From JAVBQL01 sp031549085 (GTDB lineage: Bacteria; Spirochaetota; GWE2-31-10; MWDO01), in the NCBI GenBank assembly GCA_031549085.1, contig JAVBQL010000006.1, forward strand, positions 1-64,000: DNA of 64,000 nucleotides. Direction: 5' to 3'. Of this stretch, positions 27,062 through 35,168 are shown piece after piece. A model generated the notes under the pieces. The model was given only the letters and a program-made list of their open reading frames with translations. It made no database searches and had not been told where the DNA came from. How positions within the stretch are numbered: position 1 is the first letter of the stretch; each line of letters begins with the position of its first letter. A program made the translations under genes and the position numbers.

Positions 27062-27090
27062 TTGACAAACAATATTTTATCTGTTATATG
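27062..27090 (+). promoter_or_regulatory. Consensus promoter of the FecCD permease gene
   Basis: TTGACA (27062-27067), a 17-base spacer and TATATG (27085-27090). An ATG at 27088 lies inside the -10 box, so it cannot start the gene; the next in-frame ATG at 27103 is only 12 bases past the -10, giving a near-leaderless mRNA. Confidence 0.65.
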
Positions 27091-27102
27091 CTTAGTCTGA
27101 AT

Positions 27103-28122
27103 ATGAACAAAAAGTTATTAATAATTTTATCATTTTTTACCCTCATATTGTTGGTTGTAGTTTCGCTTGGAATAGGAAGTATAAATATATCTCCAAAAGA
27201 TATTGTTGCAACATTGTTTAATAAAATTACTAATCAAGAGACAAATGATATCTATGAAAAAATAGTAATAAATACAAGGCTGCCTAGAATATTGCTCTCC
27301 ATTCTTGTTGGGGGGATCTTGGCTTTGTCAGGGCTTATATATCAAACTCTATTAAAAAATCCGCTTGCAGAACCATTTACATTGGGGGTCTCCTCTAGTG
27401 TCTCTTTTGGTATTGCTCTTGGCATCTTTATATCAGATTTTTTCTTAAAAACTAGAATCTCTCTATTTCCATTCGCTTTTTTTACAGGACTTATAGCCAC
27501 GATCTTGCTCTTTCATTTTGCAATGAAAAGCAATATATCACTCTTTACTCTGATTTTTTTTGGTATTAGCATTCAATATTTTTTTAATGCTTTTCTAACA
27601 CTTTTGCTGTCACTTTTGGGAGACAGATCCTATGAGGTCTTGATGTGGATGTTTGGAACATTTGCCAATCCTCCAAAGGCACTATATATAGCTATTTTTT
27701 ATATAATCTCACTTATTGCATTTTTCTATATATTTCTACAGAATAAAAAACTTGATCTTTTTTATCTCTCTGATGATATAGTTAAAAGCAGCGGTATAAA
27801 TCCTCAATCAACAAGAAGAGTACTTCTTTTTATTGTCTCCGTTTTAACAATAACATCAGTAAGTATCTGTGGAATAATCGGTTTTATAGGGTTGATTGTT
27901 CCCCATTTAGCTCGATTAATATTTGGCAATAGGCATAAGTTTCTTATACCTGCAACCATTATTCTTGGGGCTATAATATTGCTTATAAGTGATAATATAG
28001 CAAGAAGCTTTGTCAGTATGTTTACTGATTATGGAAAGGAGCTTCCTATAGGTGTTGTTACATCAATTTTGGGGACACCACTTTTTCTATATTTTTTAGT
28101 TAAAAATATGAGAAGGACATAA
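27103..28122 (+). CDS. FecCD-family ABC transporter permease
   Basis: A 339-residue inner-membrane protein with about nine or ten helices. The opening RLPRILLSILVGGILALSGL and the cytoplasmic coupling region GFIGLIVPHLARLI are hallmarks of BtuC/FecCD permeases for siderophores, haem or cobalamin. The ATP-binding partner is probably the product of 24117-24899. The ATG at 27103 is chosen from the position of the promoter at 27062-27090. No ribosome site is visible, which fits a near-leaderless transcript. It is followed by two exported proteins. Confidence 0.9.
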   Translation: MNKKLLIILSFFTLILLVVVSLGIGSINISPKDIVATLFNKITNQETNDIYEKIVINTRLPRILLSILVGGILALSGLIYQTLLKNPLAEPFTLGVSSSVSFGIALGIFISDFFLKTRISLFPFAFFTGLIATILLFHFAMKSNISLFTLIFFGISIQYFFNAFLTLLLSLLGDRSYEVLMWMFGTFANPPKALYIAIFYIISLIAFFYIFLQNKKLDLFYLSDDIVKSSGINPQSTRRVLLFIVSVLTITSVSICGIIGFIGLIVPHLARLIFGNRHKFLIPATIILGAIILLISDNIARSFVSMFTDYGKELPIGVVTSILGTPLFLYFLVKNMRRT

Positions 28123-28164
28123 TAGATATTTAAGAAAGTGATTATAAATTTTAAGGAGTATTTT

Positions 28165-28725
28165 TTGAAAAAGGTAATAATATTTTGTTTAGTTGTGTTG
28201 TTTAGCTCTCTATATATAAATGGAGTGACTATAAATAGGGCTAGTATAAATCAAACTAAACCAACTCCATTTGAGATAAAACCTCTTTTTATTGAGGTTT
28301 TTGAAAAGGGTGGATATATCATTGGATATATGCCAAATTTAGTAGAGTATAGCTCATCAAGAGAAGCAAGAGAGAGTTCTCAAGATAGTGAGGTTGAGAT
28401 AGATGAGGAGGAGACAAGGAGATTATTAAGAAAAAATGGTGTACCTGTGGGAATGATTTTGATATTTGACTTTCCAAAGCTAGGTAGTGGAGCAGCTAGA
28501 GACTTCTCTTCAGAGATAATAGAGCTATTATGGGTCTCTTTCTTTGAGTGTACTAACATTAGAGAGGCAAAGAAGTTGTTTAATAAAAAAGTCAAAGAGG
28601 GGAGCATGGTCTTTATTAATAAAAATATTGTAATGGAGATAGAGAAAAGAGAACCATATGATAATGCTGATGATGAGAAGAGAGAGATAGATAAAATTGT
28701 AGGTATATTTAATGGAGTAAAATAG
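28165..28725 (+). CDS. Exported protein, tandem paralog A
   Basis: A 186-residue protein with a signal peptide (KKVIIFCLVVLFSSLYINGV) and no lipobox. I do not recognise the mature domain. It contains FEIKPLFIEVFEKGGYIIGYMP, an acidic stretch rich in Glu and Asp near the middle, EETRRLLRKNGVPVGMIL, and a C-terminal SMVFINKNIVMEIEK motif shared with its neighbour. The TTG start at 28165 follows AAGGAG. The copy at 28781 shares its signal peptide and leader, so the pair arose by tandem duplication. A role with the adjoining FecCD permease is only a guess. Confidence 0.75.
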   Translation: MKKVIIFCLVVLFSSLYINGVTINRASINQTKPTPFEIKPLFIEVFEKGGYIIGYMPNLVEYSSSREARESSQDSEVEIDEEETRRLLRKNGVPVGMILIFDFPKLGSGAARDFSSEIIELLWVSFFECTNIREAKKLFNKKVKEGSMVFINKNIVMEIEKREPYDNADDEKREIDKIVGIFNGVK

Positions 28726-28780
28726 CTTTAATAAATGGACTTGTGTTAAAAAAGTTACTATAAATTTTAGGAGTATTTTT

Positions 28781-29323
28781 TTGAAAAAGGTAATAATATT
28801 TTGTTTAGTTATGTTGTTTAGTTCTATCTATATAAATGGAACAGAGCCTTCGCCATTCGTGATAAAACCTCTCTTTATAGACATTTTTGAAAAACACGAA
28901 TATACAGTTGTCTATGTACCAGACTTAGTAGAGCTTCAGTTATTAAAAGATTTGGATGTTTCTGATGATGAAGCAGATAAGGTTGATATAGATAGTGAAA
29001 AGAGAAAAGAGGAGACCAGAAAACTATTAAGAAAAAATAATGAGCCAGTTGCAATGATTATGATCTCTGACTTATCAGAGATAGAAAGAAATGAGAGTGA
29101 CGACTCTCCTGCAGAAACAAAAATAGTAATTTCCGCCTCTTTTTTTGAGTGTAACAATGCTAGAGAGGCAAAAAAGTGGTTTGATAAAAAACTCAAAGAT
29201 AAAAAAATGGTTTTTATAAACAAAAATATTGTAATGGAAATTGAAAAAGATAATACATATGATAGTAATGAATTGAAAAAAGAGATAGATAAAATCGTAG
29301 ATATATTTAAGGGAATAAAATAG
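28781..29323 (+). CDS. Exported protein, tandem paralog B
   Basis: A 180-residue homolog of the protein at 28165-28725. Signal peptide KKVIIFCLVMLFSSIYING, then FVIKPLFIDIFEKHEYTVVYVP, the acidic middle region, ETRKLLRKNNEPVAMIMI, SFFECNNAREAKKWF and MVFINKNIVMEIEK. The TTG start at 28781 lies behind TAGGAG. The upstream leader of about 25 bases is also nearly identical to that of paralog A. Function is unknown; likely periplasmic or secreted. Confidence 0.75.
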   Translation: MKKVIIFCLVMLFSSIYINGTEPSPFVIKPLFIDIFEKHEYTVVYVPDLVELQLLKDLDVSDDEADKVDIDSEKRKEETRKLLRKNNEPVAMIMISDLSEIERNESDDSPAETKIVISASFFECNNAREAKKWFDKKLKDKKMVFINKNIVMEIEKDNTYDSNELKKEIDKIVDIFKGIK

Positions 29324-29349
29324 TTTTAATAAATGCTCTATTTTCTATC

Positions 29350-29988
29350 CTAATCAATAAAGAATTTATTTTTTTCCATATCAAATTTTAGAGGTTTATC
29401 ATTTTGTTGGATAGAGAAGAGCATTCCGCACTTTTTATACCTTGTTAGGTTTCCGACTTTGCCAATAACCTCATTACTCGATATTTTCTGATTTTTTTTA
29501 ACATAGATCTCTTTAAAACCAGAATAGACATAGAGATAGTTATTTTTATCTTTTACTATAATTGTAAGACCATAGCCAATTATATTATCTATATAATGAA
29601 CCTCTCCATCTCCTATTGCCTTAACAACTCCATTATTATCATCAGAAAATATGAGAACACCTCTATATTGACTTGTGGTAAATAGTTTTACAGAGCCAGC
29701 GAGAGGCATATCAAAATAGAGATACGATTTTCCATTTGAGTTTTTTTCCATTACAGGACCGCTGGTTATTGGTGTCTTCCCATTTGGGATCTTTATCTCT
29801 GCTCCAATTTTTACTTTAGTAACATCATCAATTTTGTTATATTTGCAAAGCTCATCTATATTTATTGAGTAGTTTTTGCTGACCCTCCATAAAGTTTCGC
29901 CCTCTTTAAGTACATGTACTTTATATGCCTGTGAGTTTACTATATAGAGACCTGCTATCATAAAAATAATAACATAGAGTTTTTTCAT
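29350..29988 (-). CDS. LysM and degenerate LytM (M23-like) protein
   Basis: After a signal peptide comes a LysM domain (residues 23-67, YKVHVLKEGETLWRVSKNYSI), which binds peptidoglycan. The rest has the shape of an M23/LytM beta-sheet domain (FSDDNNGVVKAIGDGEVHYID, VYSGFKEIYVKKNQKISSNEVIGKVG). The metal ligands are missing: the usual YAHL is VYSGF, with Ser156 in place of His, and the usual HLHFEV is MLFSIQ. It is therefore probably not a peptidase and may activate an amidase, as EnvC and NlpD do. Confidence 0.82.
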   Translation of the reverse strand: MKKLYVIIFMIAGLYIVNSQAYKVHVLKEGETLWRVSKNYSINIDELCKYNKIDDVTKVKIGAEIKIPNGKTPITSGPVMEKNSNGKSYLYFDMPLAGSVKLFTTSQYRGVLIFSDDNNGVVKAIGDGEVHYIDNIIGYGLTIIVKDKNNYLYVYSGFKEIYVKKNQKISSNEVIGKVGNLTRYKKCGMLFSIQQNDKPLKFDMEKNKFFID

Positions 29989-30181
29989 ATTTTAAGAGAC
30001 TCAAAAAAAATATAATTAATCTTACTTTTGAGGGCATTAACCTCCCTCTGCCTCCTTCTCATTTAGTAACATGAAAATAAATTTTAGTGTTACTTGTAGT
30101 TAGTTGGCAAATAAAGATTATCGTAATGAATTTCGACCTATATTTTTATATTCTTAAAGAAATAGCCATATAAAATAAACT

Positions 30182-30210
30182 TTGACAAAATCTTTTTTCT
30201 TATATATTAT
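30182..30210 (+). promoter_or_regulatory. Promoter of cysS
   Basis: TTGACA (30182-30187), a 17-base spacer and TATTAT (30205-30210). It lies about 54 bases upstream of the cysS start codon. Confidence 0.75.
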
Positions 30211-30263
30211 GTAGACTGTCTTTTGTCTTTTTAATAACAATTTTAATATTAGGATTTCTAAAT

Positions 30264-31706
30264 ATGTCTTTAAGAATTTACAATAGATTGAGCAGAGAAA
30301 AAGAGGAATTTACTCCACTAAATCCCCCATTTGTTGGAATGTATGTTTGCGGACCGACTGTATATGGAGATTCTCATTTAGGTCATGCAAGAAGCTATAT
30401 AACATTTGATATAGTTTATAGATATCTTCTAAATAAGGGCTATAAGGTTAGATATGTTCAAAATATAACAGATGTTGGGCACTTGGTAGGGGATAGAGAT
30501 AGCGGTGATGACAAAATTGAGAAGCAGGCAAAGCTAGAGAAAATGGAACCTGTTGAGATAGCCTACAAATATGAGAAGAGCTATTTTGAAGATATGGATA
30601 AACTTAATATCCTAAAACCAAGTATTAGCTGCCGCGCAACAGGACATATAATTGAGATGATTGATCTAATAAAAACTCTTGTTGATAAGGGCTTTGCATA
30701 TGTGACTGATATAGGCAATGTCTATTTTGATGTAAGAAGCTTTAAAGATTATGGAAAATTATCAAGACGAACCCTTGAAGAGGCAAAAGATGGAGAAAGA
30801 ATAGAGGCTGCAAAAGATAAGAGATATAGAGAGGATTTTGCATTGTGGAAAAGGGCTGATGCCTCACATATGATGCAGTGGGACTCCCCATGGGGAAGCG
30901 GTTATCCAGGCTGGCATATTGAGTGCTCTGCGATGTCTCTAAAATATATAGGTGATACTTTGGATATTCATGGTGGTGGAATTGAAAACTCATTTCCTCA
31001 CCATGAGTGTGAAATAATGCAGTCAGAATCAGCGACAGGAAAACCATTTGTAAAATATTTTATCCATCACAATATGCTAACTGTTAATGGTACAAAGATG
31101 GGAAAGTCCCTTGGAAATTTTATAGTACTAAAGGATCTATTTAAAAAGTTAGATCCAATGGTGCTGCGCTTCTATATTTTGCAGTCGCACTACAGCAGTC
31201 CTCTTGATTTTAATGAAGATGCACTGCAAAGTGCTGCAAATGGATTTGATAGAATGAAAAAATCGATCTTTTCATTGGAAAATTTTGTAAAAGCCAACAA
31301 TGATGGTAAAGAGAATAATGCTGCATATGAAGATGTTGATAAATTGAAAAATGATTTCCTTGAGGCCATGGATGATGATTTTAATACACCAATAGCAATC
31401 TCAATTATATATGAGATTTTAAAAATTTCTAATATAGAACTCTCTAATCCAAAACCAAACATAGATAAATTGAAATACATAAAAAATATAATAGATAGTT
31501 TCGTTTCTGAAATATTGGGCTTTGATATGTCAGATATAAAGAATGATGACTGCAATATAAATAGTTTGATAGAGTTTTTGATAGACCTTAGAGCCTCATA
31601 TAGAAAAAACAAAGATTTTGATATGTCTGATAAAATAAGAGATGTCTTGAAAGATTCTGGTATTATTTTGAAAGATGGTGTTGATGGTACTAGTTATATT
31701 AGATAA
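30264..31706 (+). CDS. cysS: Cysteinyl-tRNA synthetase
   Basis: A class I synthetase of 480 residues. CGPTVYGDSHLGHARSY holds the first zinc Cys and the HIGH-like motif. WHIECSAMS and HHECEI complete the zinc site. The second motif reads KMGKSLGN rather than KMSKS. The C-terminal DALR-like domain and anticodon-binding end are present. ATG at 30264; the ribosome site is weak. The next gene begins 23 bases downstream, and the following recD overlaps it, so cysS heads an operon. Confidence 0.97.
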   Translation: MSLRIYNRLSREKEEFTPLNPPFVGMYVCGPTVYGDSHLGHARSYITFDIVYRYLLNKGYKVRYVQNITDVGHLVGDRDSGDDKIEKQAKLEKMEPVEIAYKYEKSYFEDMDKLNILKPSISCRATGHIIEMIDLIKTLVDKGFAYVTDIGNVYFDVRSFKDYGKLSRRTLEEAKDGERIEAAKDKRYREDFALWKRADASHMMQWDSPWGSGYPGWHIECSAMSLKYIGDTLDIHGGGIENSFPHHECEIMQSESATGKPFVKYFIHHNMLTVNGTKMGKSLGNFIVLKDLFKKLDPMVLRFYILQSHYSSPLDFNEDALQSAANGFDRMKKSIFSLENFVKANNDGKENNAAYEDVDKLKNDFLEAMDDDFNTPIAISIIYEILKISNIELSNPKPNIDKLKYIKNIIDSFVSEILGFDMSDIKNDDCNINSLIEFLIDLRASYRKNKDFDMSDKIRDVLKDSGIILKDGVDGTSYIR

Positions 31707-31729
31707 AAGAGTAGGATTAAATAAAAAGT

Positions 31730-32482
31730 ATGAAAAAAAGATTATTTATTATAATTATATCTATTTTTATTACATTTAGAGCTTTTACACAGGAGGCACC
31801 TCCAAATGTATTTGGAACTCCAGACTCATTAAGGCTCTTCTTTAATCTAGGTGCTGCCTATAATTTGAAAATTACCACCGATTATGAGTATCAGCAAAAT
31901 GATGTCTCTTTAAATGTTCCTTTTGAGATAAATTTAGATTATAGATTTAGAGATTGGTTTACTTTGAATTTTGGTCTCTATTTTGCCTATAATTTTAGAA
32001 TGTATGAGACTCCATTTCCTGATGAGAGTTCTATCACCTATTATATGAACAGCCTTTTTATTAGACTACCATTCAATATAAAGTTTCATCCGTTTGTCTA
32101 TAAGAATGATGCTTATCGAAACTTCTACATAGGTATAGGTTTTTTCCCTCACTTCTGGCCTGTAAATGGATACTACTATGTGAAGAATAAAAAAGAGTAC
32201 TATGGAAGTAATTACGCTCCACAAACAAGCGATTTGATAGATGGAAGACTATACAGCCCAGTTAATTTTGGAACAAAATTTTCTATAGGTAATGCTTTCT
32301 TGATATCAAGCAAGGGGCTTTTTGGTCTTGAATTGTATGCTGAATATCTATTTCTGCCATACATTAATGGTTACTATTATGGAATTGATTACAAAACCAA
32401 CTCTAATGTGTTGCTGGAGTTCACTGCCTCTTTTGGTGTCTCCATCTCCTTTGGAGCACAATTGATGGGCGGGAATGACTAA
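31730..32482 (+). CDS. Predicted outer membrane beta-barrel protein
   Basis: A 250-residue protein with a signal peptide (KKRLFIIIISIFITFRAFT) and a mature chain rich in Tyr, Phe and Asn with alternating hydrophobic strands (FTLNFGLYFAYNF, LFIRLPFNIKFHPF, LLEFTASFGVSISFGAQ). This is the profile of a small beta-barrel. I cannot assign a substrate. The stop overlaps the recD start by one base (TAATG), so it is coupled to recD although the two have no evident shared role. Confidence 0.75.
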   Translation: MKKRLFIIIISIFITFRAFTQEAPPNVFGTPDSLRLFFNLGAAYNLKITTDYEYQQNDVSLNVPFEINLDYRFRDWFTLNFGLYFAYNFRMYETPFPDESSITYYMNSLFIRLPFNIKFHPFVYKNDAYRNFYIGIGFFPHFWPVNGYYYVKNKKEYYGSNYAPQTSDLIDGRLYSPVNFGTKFSIGNAFLISSKGLFGLELYAEYLFLPYINGYYYGIDYKTNSNVLLEFTASFGVSISFGAQLMGGND

Positions 32483-34500
32483 TGTCTTCTTATGATATTA
32501 GTTCATTTTATGATAACAGAAAAGGTGATATTGATGTTATAGATTTTCTAATTGAAAATCGAGACCTCTCAAAACTTGACAAGCTCTCAATTGATTATAT
32601 CCTATCGCTAAATAGAGAGTATCAAAACGATAATAATCTAAAAAATATCTTGATTTTAATGTTTATAAGCTTAAATAGAGGCAATGTTTGTTTAAGGCTT
32701 TTAAAAGAGAGCATAGAGGCTAGATTTAACTATATAAATGATAAAACAAAAATTGATTTTGAAACTTTGATTGATGATATCCATAATAAAGCCAATAATA
32801 TTGATTTAAAATCCATAATTTCTTCTGATATAAAAAATCATAGCGCTATGATCTATCAAGATGGTTACCTCTATTTTTCAAAATATTACCTATTGGAGAG
32901 AAGCATAGAGAATATTTTGAAACAATTTATAAATAGAGATAGCATAGATATTGAGCCTAAAACTAAAATTATAATAAAAAGTATAATAGGTGAAAAGCTT
33001 ATAAATGATAGAAAAGAGTATAGTTTAAATAGAGAGCAAAAAATAGCTATCATACTCTCAATTTTAAATAGTTTTATGATTATTTCGGGCGGTCCAGGTA
33101 CAGGTAAAACGACAATAGTTGCCTTTCTATTAAGAATACTGTTTACTATTGATAATAGCTTAAAATCTGATGATATTGCTCTAATAGCCCCAACAGGCAG
33201 TGCTGCTGAGAGGATAAAAAGCTCTATTATTAATACAATAGATAAATTTAAAATTAATAATAGCTTTACTGAAACTATAAGAGAGAAAATAGATAGCATT
33301 ACTCCATCAACTATCCATAAACTTTTGAAATATAGAGCTATAGAGAATAGTTTTTATTATAATAGTGAAAACAAGCTAAATAAAAAAATTGCCATAGTAG
33401 ATGAAGTATCGATGATAGATCTCTCATTAATGGATAATCTACTTTCATCTCTTGATAACAATACAAAAATTATCTTTTTAGGTGATAAAAATCAGCTTCC
33501 ATCAATAAATGTGGGAACAATATTTTTTAATCTTGTTGGTGATGATAATAATAAATATAGCAAAAAAATGTTTGAGCTTCTAAAAAACGATTTTAAACTA
33601 AATATGGATGGTGTCACTGTTGAAGATAAACAATTCTCTCTTCTCAATAGGCGAGTTAATTTAATAAAAAATAATAGATCTGTTGGAAATATAGGTGAGA
33701 TAGCCTCTCATATAGTTAATAATGAAAGTTTTGAGAAGGTGGAGGCTCTATTTACAAAACTCAATGAATTATATTGGGATTTCAGAGATGATTCAAAAGA
33801 TAAACACTCTAATAAAAATAGTTTTTTTATAGAGGTTAAAGATAGCGATTTTAATTTAAAAAATAAAATTGAGACCCTCTTAGATTGCTGGTTTATTACT
33901 ATATTTAGCAGTAATGAATCCAACTATTTTAAAGTCGTTGAACAATTGAAAAAGATAGATACAATTGATTTAAAAAATGAAGACCATACCAATATTATAG
34001 ATAGGCTATTTGAGTTTATTTCGAATTACAGAATTTTATCAACAATGAGAAGAGGTTATGCTGGAACAATTTTTATAAATGACTATTTACTCAAAAAATT
34101 TAAGGAGGTTAGCAGAAATATAGGTCTATTATGCTATCCAATAGTTATTACTCAAAACGATTATTATAACAACCTTTTTAATGGAGATTTGGGATTGGTT
34201 TTGGAAAGCAGATTAAAAAAGATCGTTATTTTCAAAAAAGAGAATAACTATAAAATATTTCATAAAAATTTGCTCTCTTCATATGAGGAGAGTTTTGCTA
34301 CAACTGTTCATAAGAGTCAAGGTAATGAGTATAAAAATATTCTATTTTTTATCCCAAATAATAGAGAGATACTATCAAAAGAGATACTCTATACAGCAAT
34401 AACTAGAGCAAAATCAAAATTGTTTGTTGCTGCTGATATGAATAATATAAAATATGGTTTGTCAAAGAAAGCAGAGAGAGACAATAATATAAAGCTATAA
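32482..34500 (+). CDS. recD: RecD-like helicase, exonuclease V alpha subunit
   Basis: A 672-residue SF1B helicase. Motif I is SGGPGTGKTTIV, motif Ia IAPTGSAAERI, motif II VDEVSMIDLSLM, motif III LGDKNQLPSI, motif V TVHKSQGNEYKNI and motif VI LYTAITRAKSKLFV. The N-terminal part of about 180 residues resembles the RecD interaction domain. In RecBCD it moves on the 5' strand in repair of double-strand breaks. recB and recC are not in the window, so a stand-alone role cannot be excluded. Its stop is just before the SRP RNA 3' end on the other strand. Confidence 0.9.
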   Translation: MSSYDISSFYDNRKGDIDVIDFLIENRDLSKLDKLSIDYILSLNREYQNDNNLKNILILMFISLNRGNVCLRLLKESIEARFNYINDKTKIDFETLIDDIHNKANNIDLKSIISSDIKNHSAMIYQDGYLYFSKYYLLERSIENILKQFINRDSIDIEPKTKIIIKSIIGEKLINDRKEYSLNREQKIAIILSILNSFMIISGGPGTGKTTIVAFLLRILFTIDNSLKSDDIALIAPTGSAAERIKSSIINTIDKFKINNSFTETIREKIDSITPSTIHKLLKYRAIENSFYYNSENKLNKKIAIVDEVSMIDLSLMDNLLSSLDNNTKIIFLGDKNQLPSINVGTIFFNLVGDDNNKYSKKMFELLKNDFKLNMDGVTVEDKQFSLLNRRVNLIKNNRSVGNIGEIASHIVNNESFEKVEALFTKLNELYWDFRDDSKDKHSNKNSFFIEVKDSDFNLKNKIETLLDCWFITIFSSNESNYFKVVEQLKKIDTIDLKNEDHTNIIDRLFEFISNYRILSTMRRGYAGTIFINDYLLKKFKEVSRNIGLLCYPIVITQNDYYNNLFNGDLGLVLESRLKKIVIFKKENNYKIFHKNLLSSYEESFATTVHKSQGNEYKNILFFIPNNREILSKEILYTAITRAKSKLFVAADMNNIKYGLSKKAERDNNIKL

Positions 34501-34505
34501 AAAAA

Positions 34506-34632
34506 ATCCCCTTATGATCCTCCCTAAGCTACTTCTATACAGAATTGATAATGTCTACCGCTGCTATCTTCCGATTCTGACGGAGTTCGACCACCAACCT
34601 TATAAAAGACCCAGAGAGGAACACAAAGGGAC
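34506..34632 (-). ncRNA. ffs: Signal recognition particle RNA (4.5S type)
   Basis: Domain IV is recognisable on the minus strand: TCAGAATCGGAAGATAGCAG, with the GGAA tetraloop and the AGCAG internal loop of E. coli 4.5S RNA (GGTCCGGAAGGAAGCAGCC). The ends close by a helix in which CCCTTTGTGTTCCTC (34630-34616) pairs with GAGGATCATAAGGGG (34522-34508) at 14 of 15 positions. A T run follows the 3' arm and acts as terminator. The length near 127 bases is the short bacterial form with no Alu domain. It binds Ffh to target membrane proteins. Confidence 0.88.
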
Positions 34633-34714
34633 TTAATATATTTTGTATTCTCACTCTTAATTCCAAAAGTATTTCAAATAACAATTCTATTATTCATCTT
34701 TTAAAGATGAAACT

Positions 34715-34813
34715 TTAGAAAGTGAGATTCAGCTATCCTCTCACCAGCAGCCAAAATTGTATAACAGATTTCAAGTCCGTTCGATTAAACCACTCTCGCA
34801 TCTCTGTCTCTAA
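34715..34813 (-). pseudogene. Degenerate tRNA-Ser(TGA)-like sequence
   Basis: The minus-strand sequence has a tRNA-Ser D-arm (TGCGAGAGTGGTTTAATCGA) and an anticodon arm ACGGA-CTTGAAA-TCTGT with anticodon TGA. The T-arm is not canonical: GGTTCGAATCC is replaced by GGATAGCTGAATCT, and no acceptor 3' strand for ACAGAGA exists. TTAGAGA and TTTCTAA at its outer ends can pair (7 bp including G-T). It sits between tRNA-Arg and the SRP RNA. A good tRNA-Ser(TGA) is at 38587, so this copy is dispensable. It may be a decayed tRNA or a tRNA-like part of the precursor RNA. Confidence 0.55.
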
Positions 34814-34819
34814 AATATT

Positions 34820-34893
34820 CGAGCCTAAGAGGACTCGAACCTCCGACCTTTAGATCCGCAATCTAATGCTCTATCCAACTGAGCTATAGGCTC
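34820..34893 (-). tRNA. tRNA-Arg (GCG)
   Basis: A 74-base cloverleaf with acceptor GAGCCTA/TAGGCTC. The anticodon loop TTGCGGA reads GCG, decoding CGC and CGT, and the D-loop has the arginine identity base A20 (GTTGGATAG). Most bacteria use ACG here, which is deaminated to ICG. Confidence 0.93.
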
Positions 34894-34912
34894 ATTATAA
34901 TTATAATTTTTG

Positions 34913-34999
34913 CGGAAAGTGGGGGATTCGAACCCCCGGTATGCGTTAACATACACACGACTTCCAATCGTGCTCTTTCAACCGCTCAGACAACTTTCC
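34913..34999 (-). tRNA. tRNA-Ser (GGA)
   Basis: An 87-base type II tRNA with acceptor GGAAAGT/ACTTTCC, a long variable arm (GTATG-TTAAC-GCATAC) and anticodon loop TTGGAAG reading GGA. First RNA of the unit that also holds tRNA-Arg and SRP RNA. Confidence 0.96.
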
Positions 35000-35064
35000 A
35001 TTATAAAGTTAATCTATTTTATACTGAAATTATAGTTAAAAATCATAATATAAATGGTTTCTGC

Positions 35065-35093
35065 ATTATAATCGTCTTTAGGTTATTTGTCAA
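35065..35093 (-). promoter_or_regulatory. Consensus promoter of the tRNA-Ser/tRNA-Arg/SRP RNA unit
   Basis: On the minus strand TTGACA (35093-35088), a 17-base spacer and TATAAT (35070-35065): both boxes perfect. It points to tRNA-Ser(GGA), and no clear terminator is seen before the SRP RNA end. Confidence 0.8.
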
Positions 35094-35168
35094 TATATTA
35101 AGAGGTTTTTTAAGGTTAGATGGGTAAAATAATTTGTTATAGAGACAATTTTCTAATTGCAGGTATTC

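Noticed and set aside
34501..34813. tmRNA, RNase P RNA or intron-bearing tRNA in the RNA cluster
   Set aside because: The 3' part folds as SRP RNA with the GGAA tetraloop; no tag frame, no RNase P conserved core and no group I intron core are seen.
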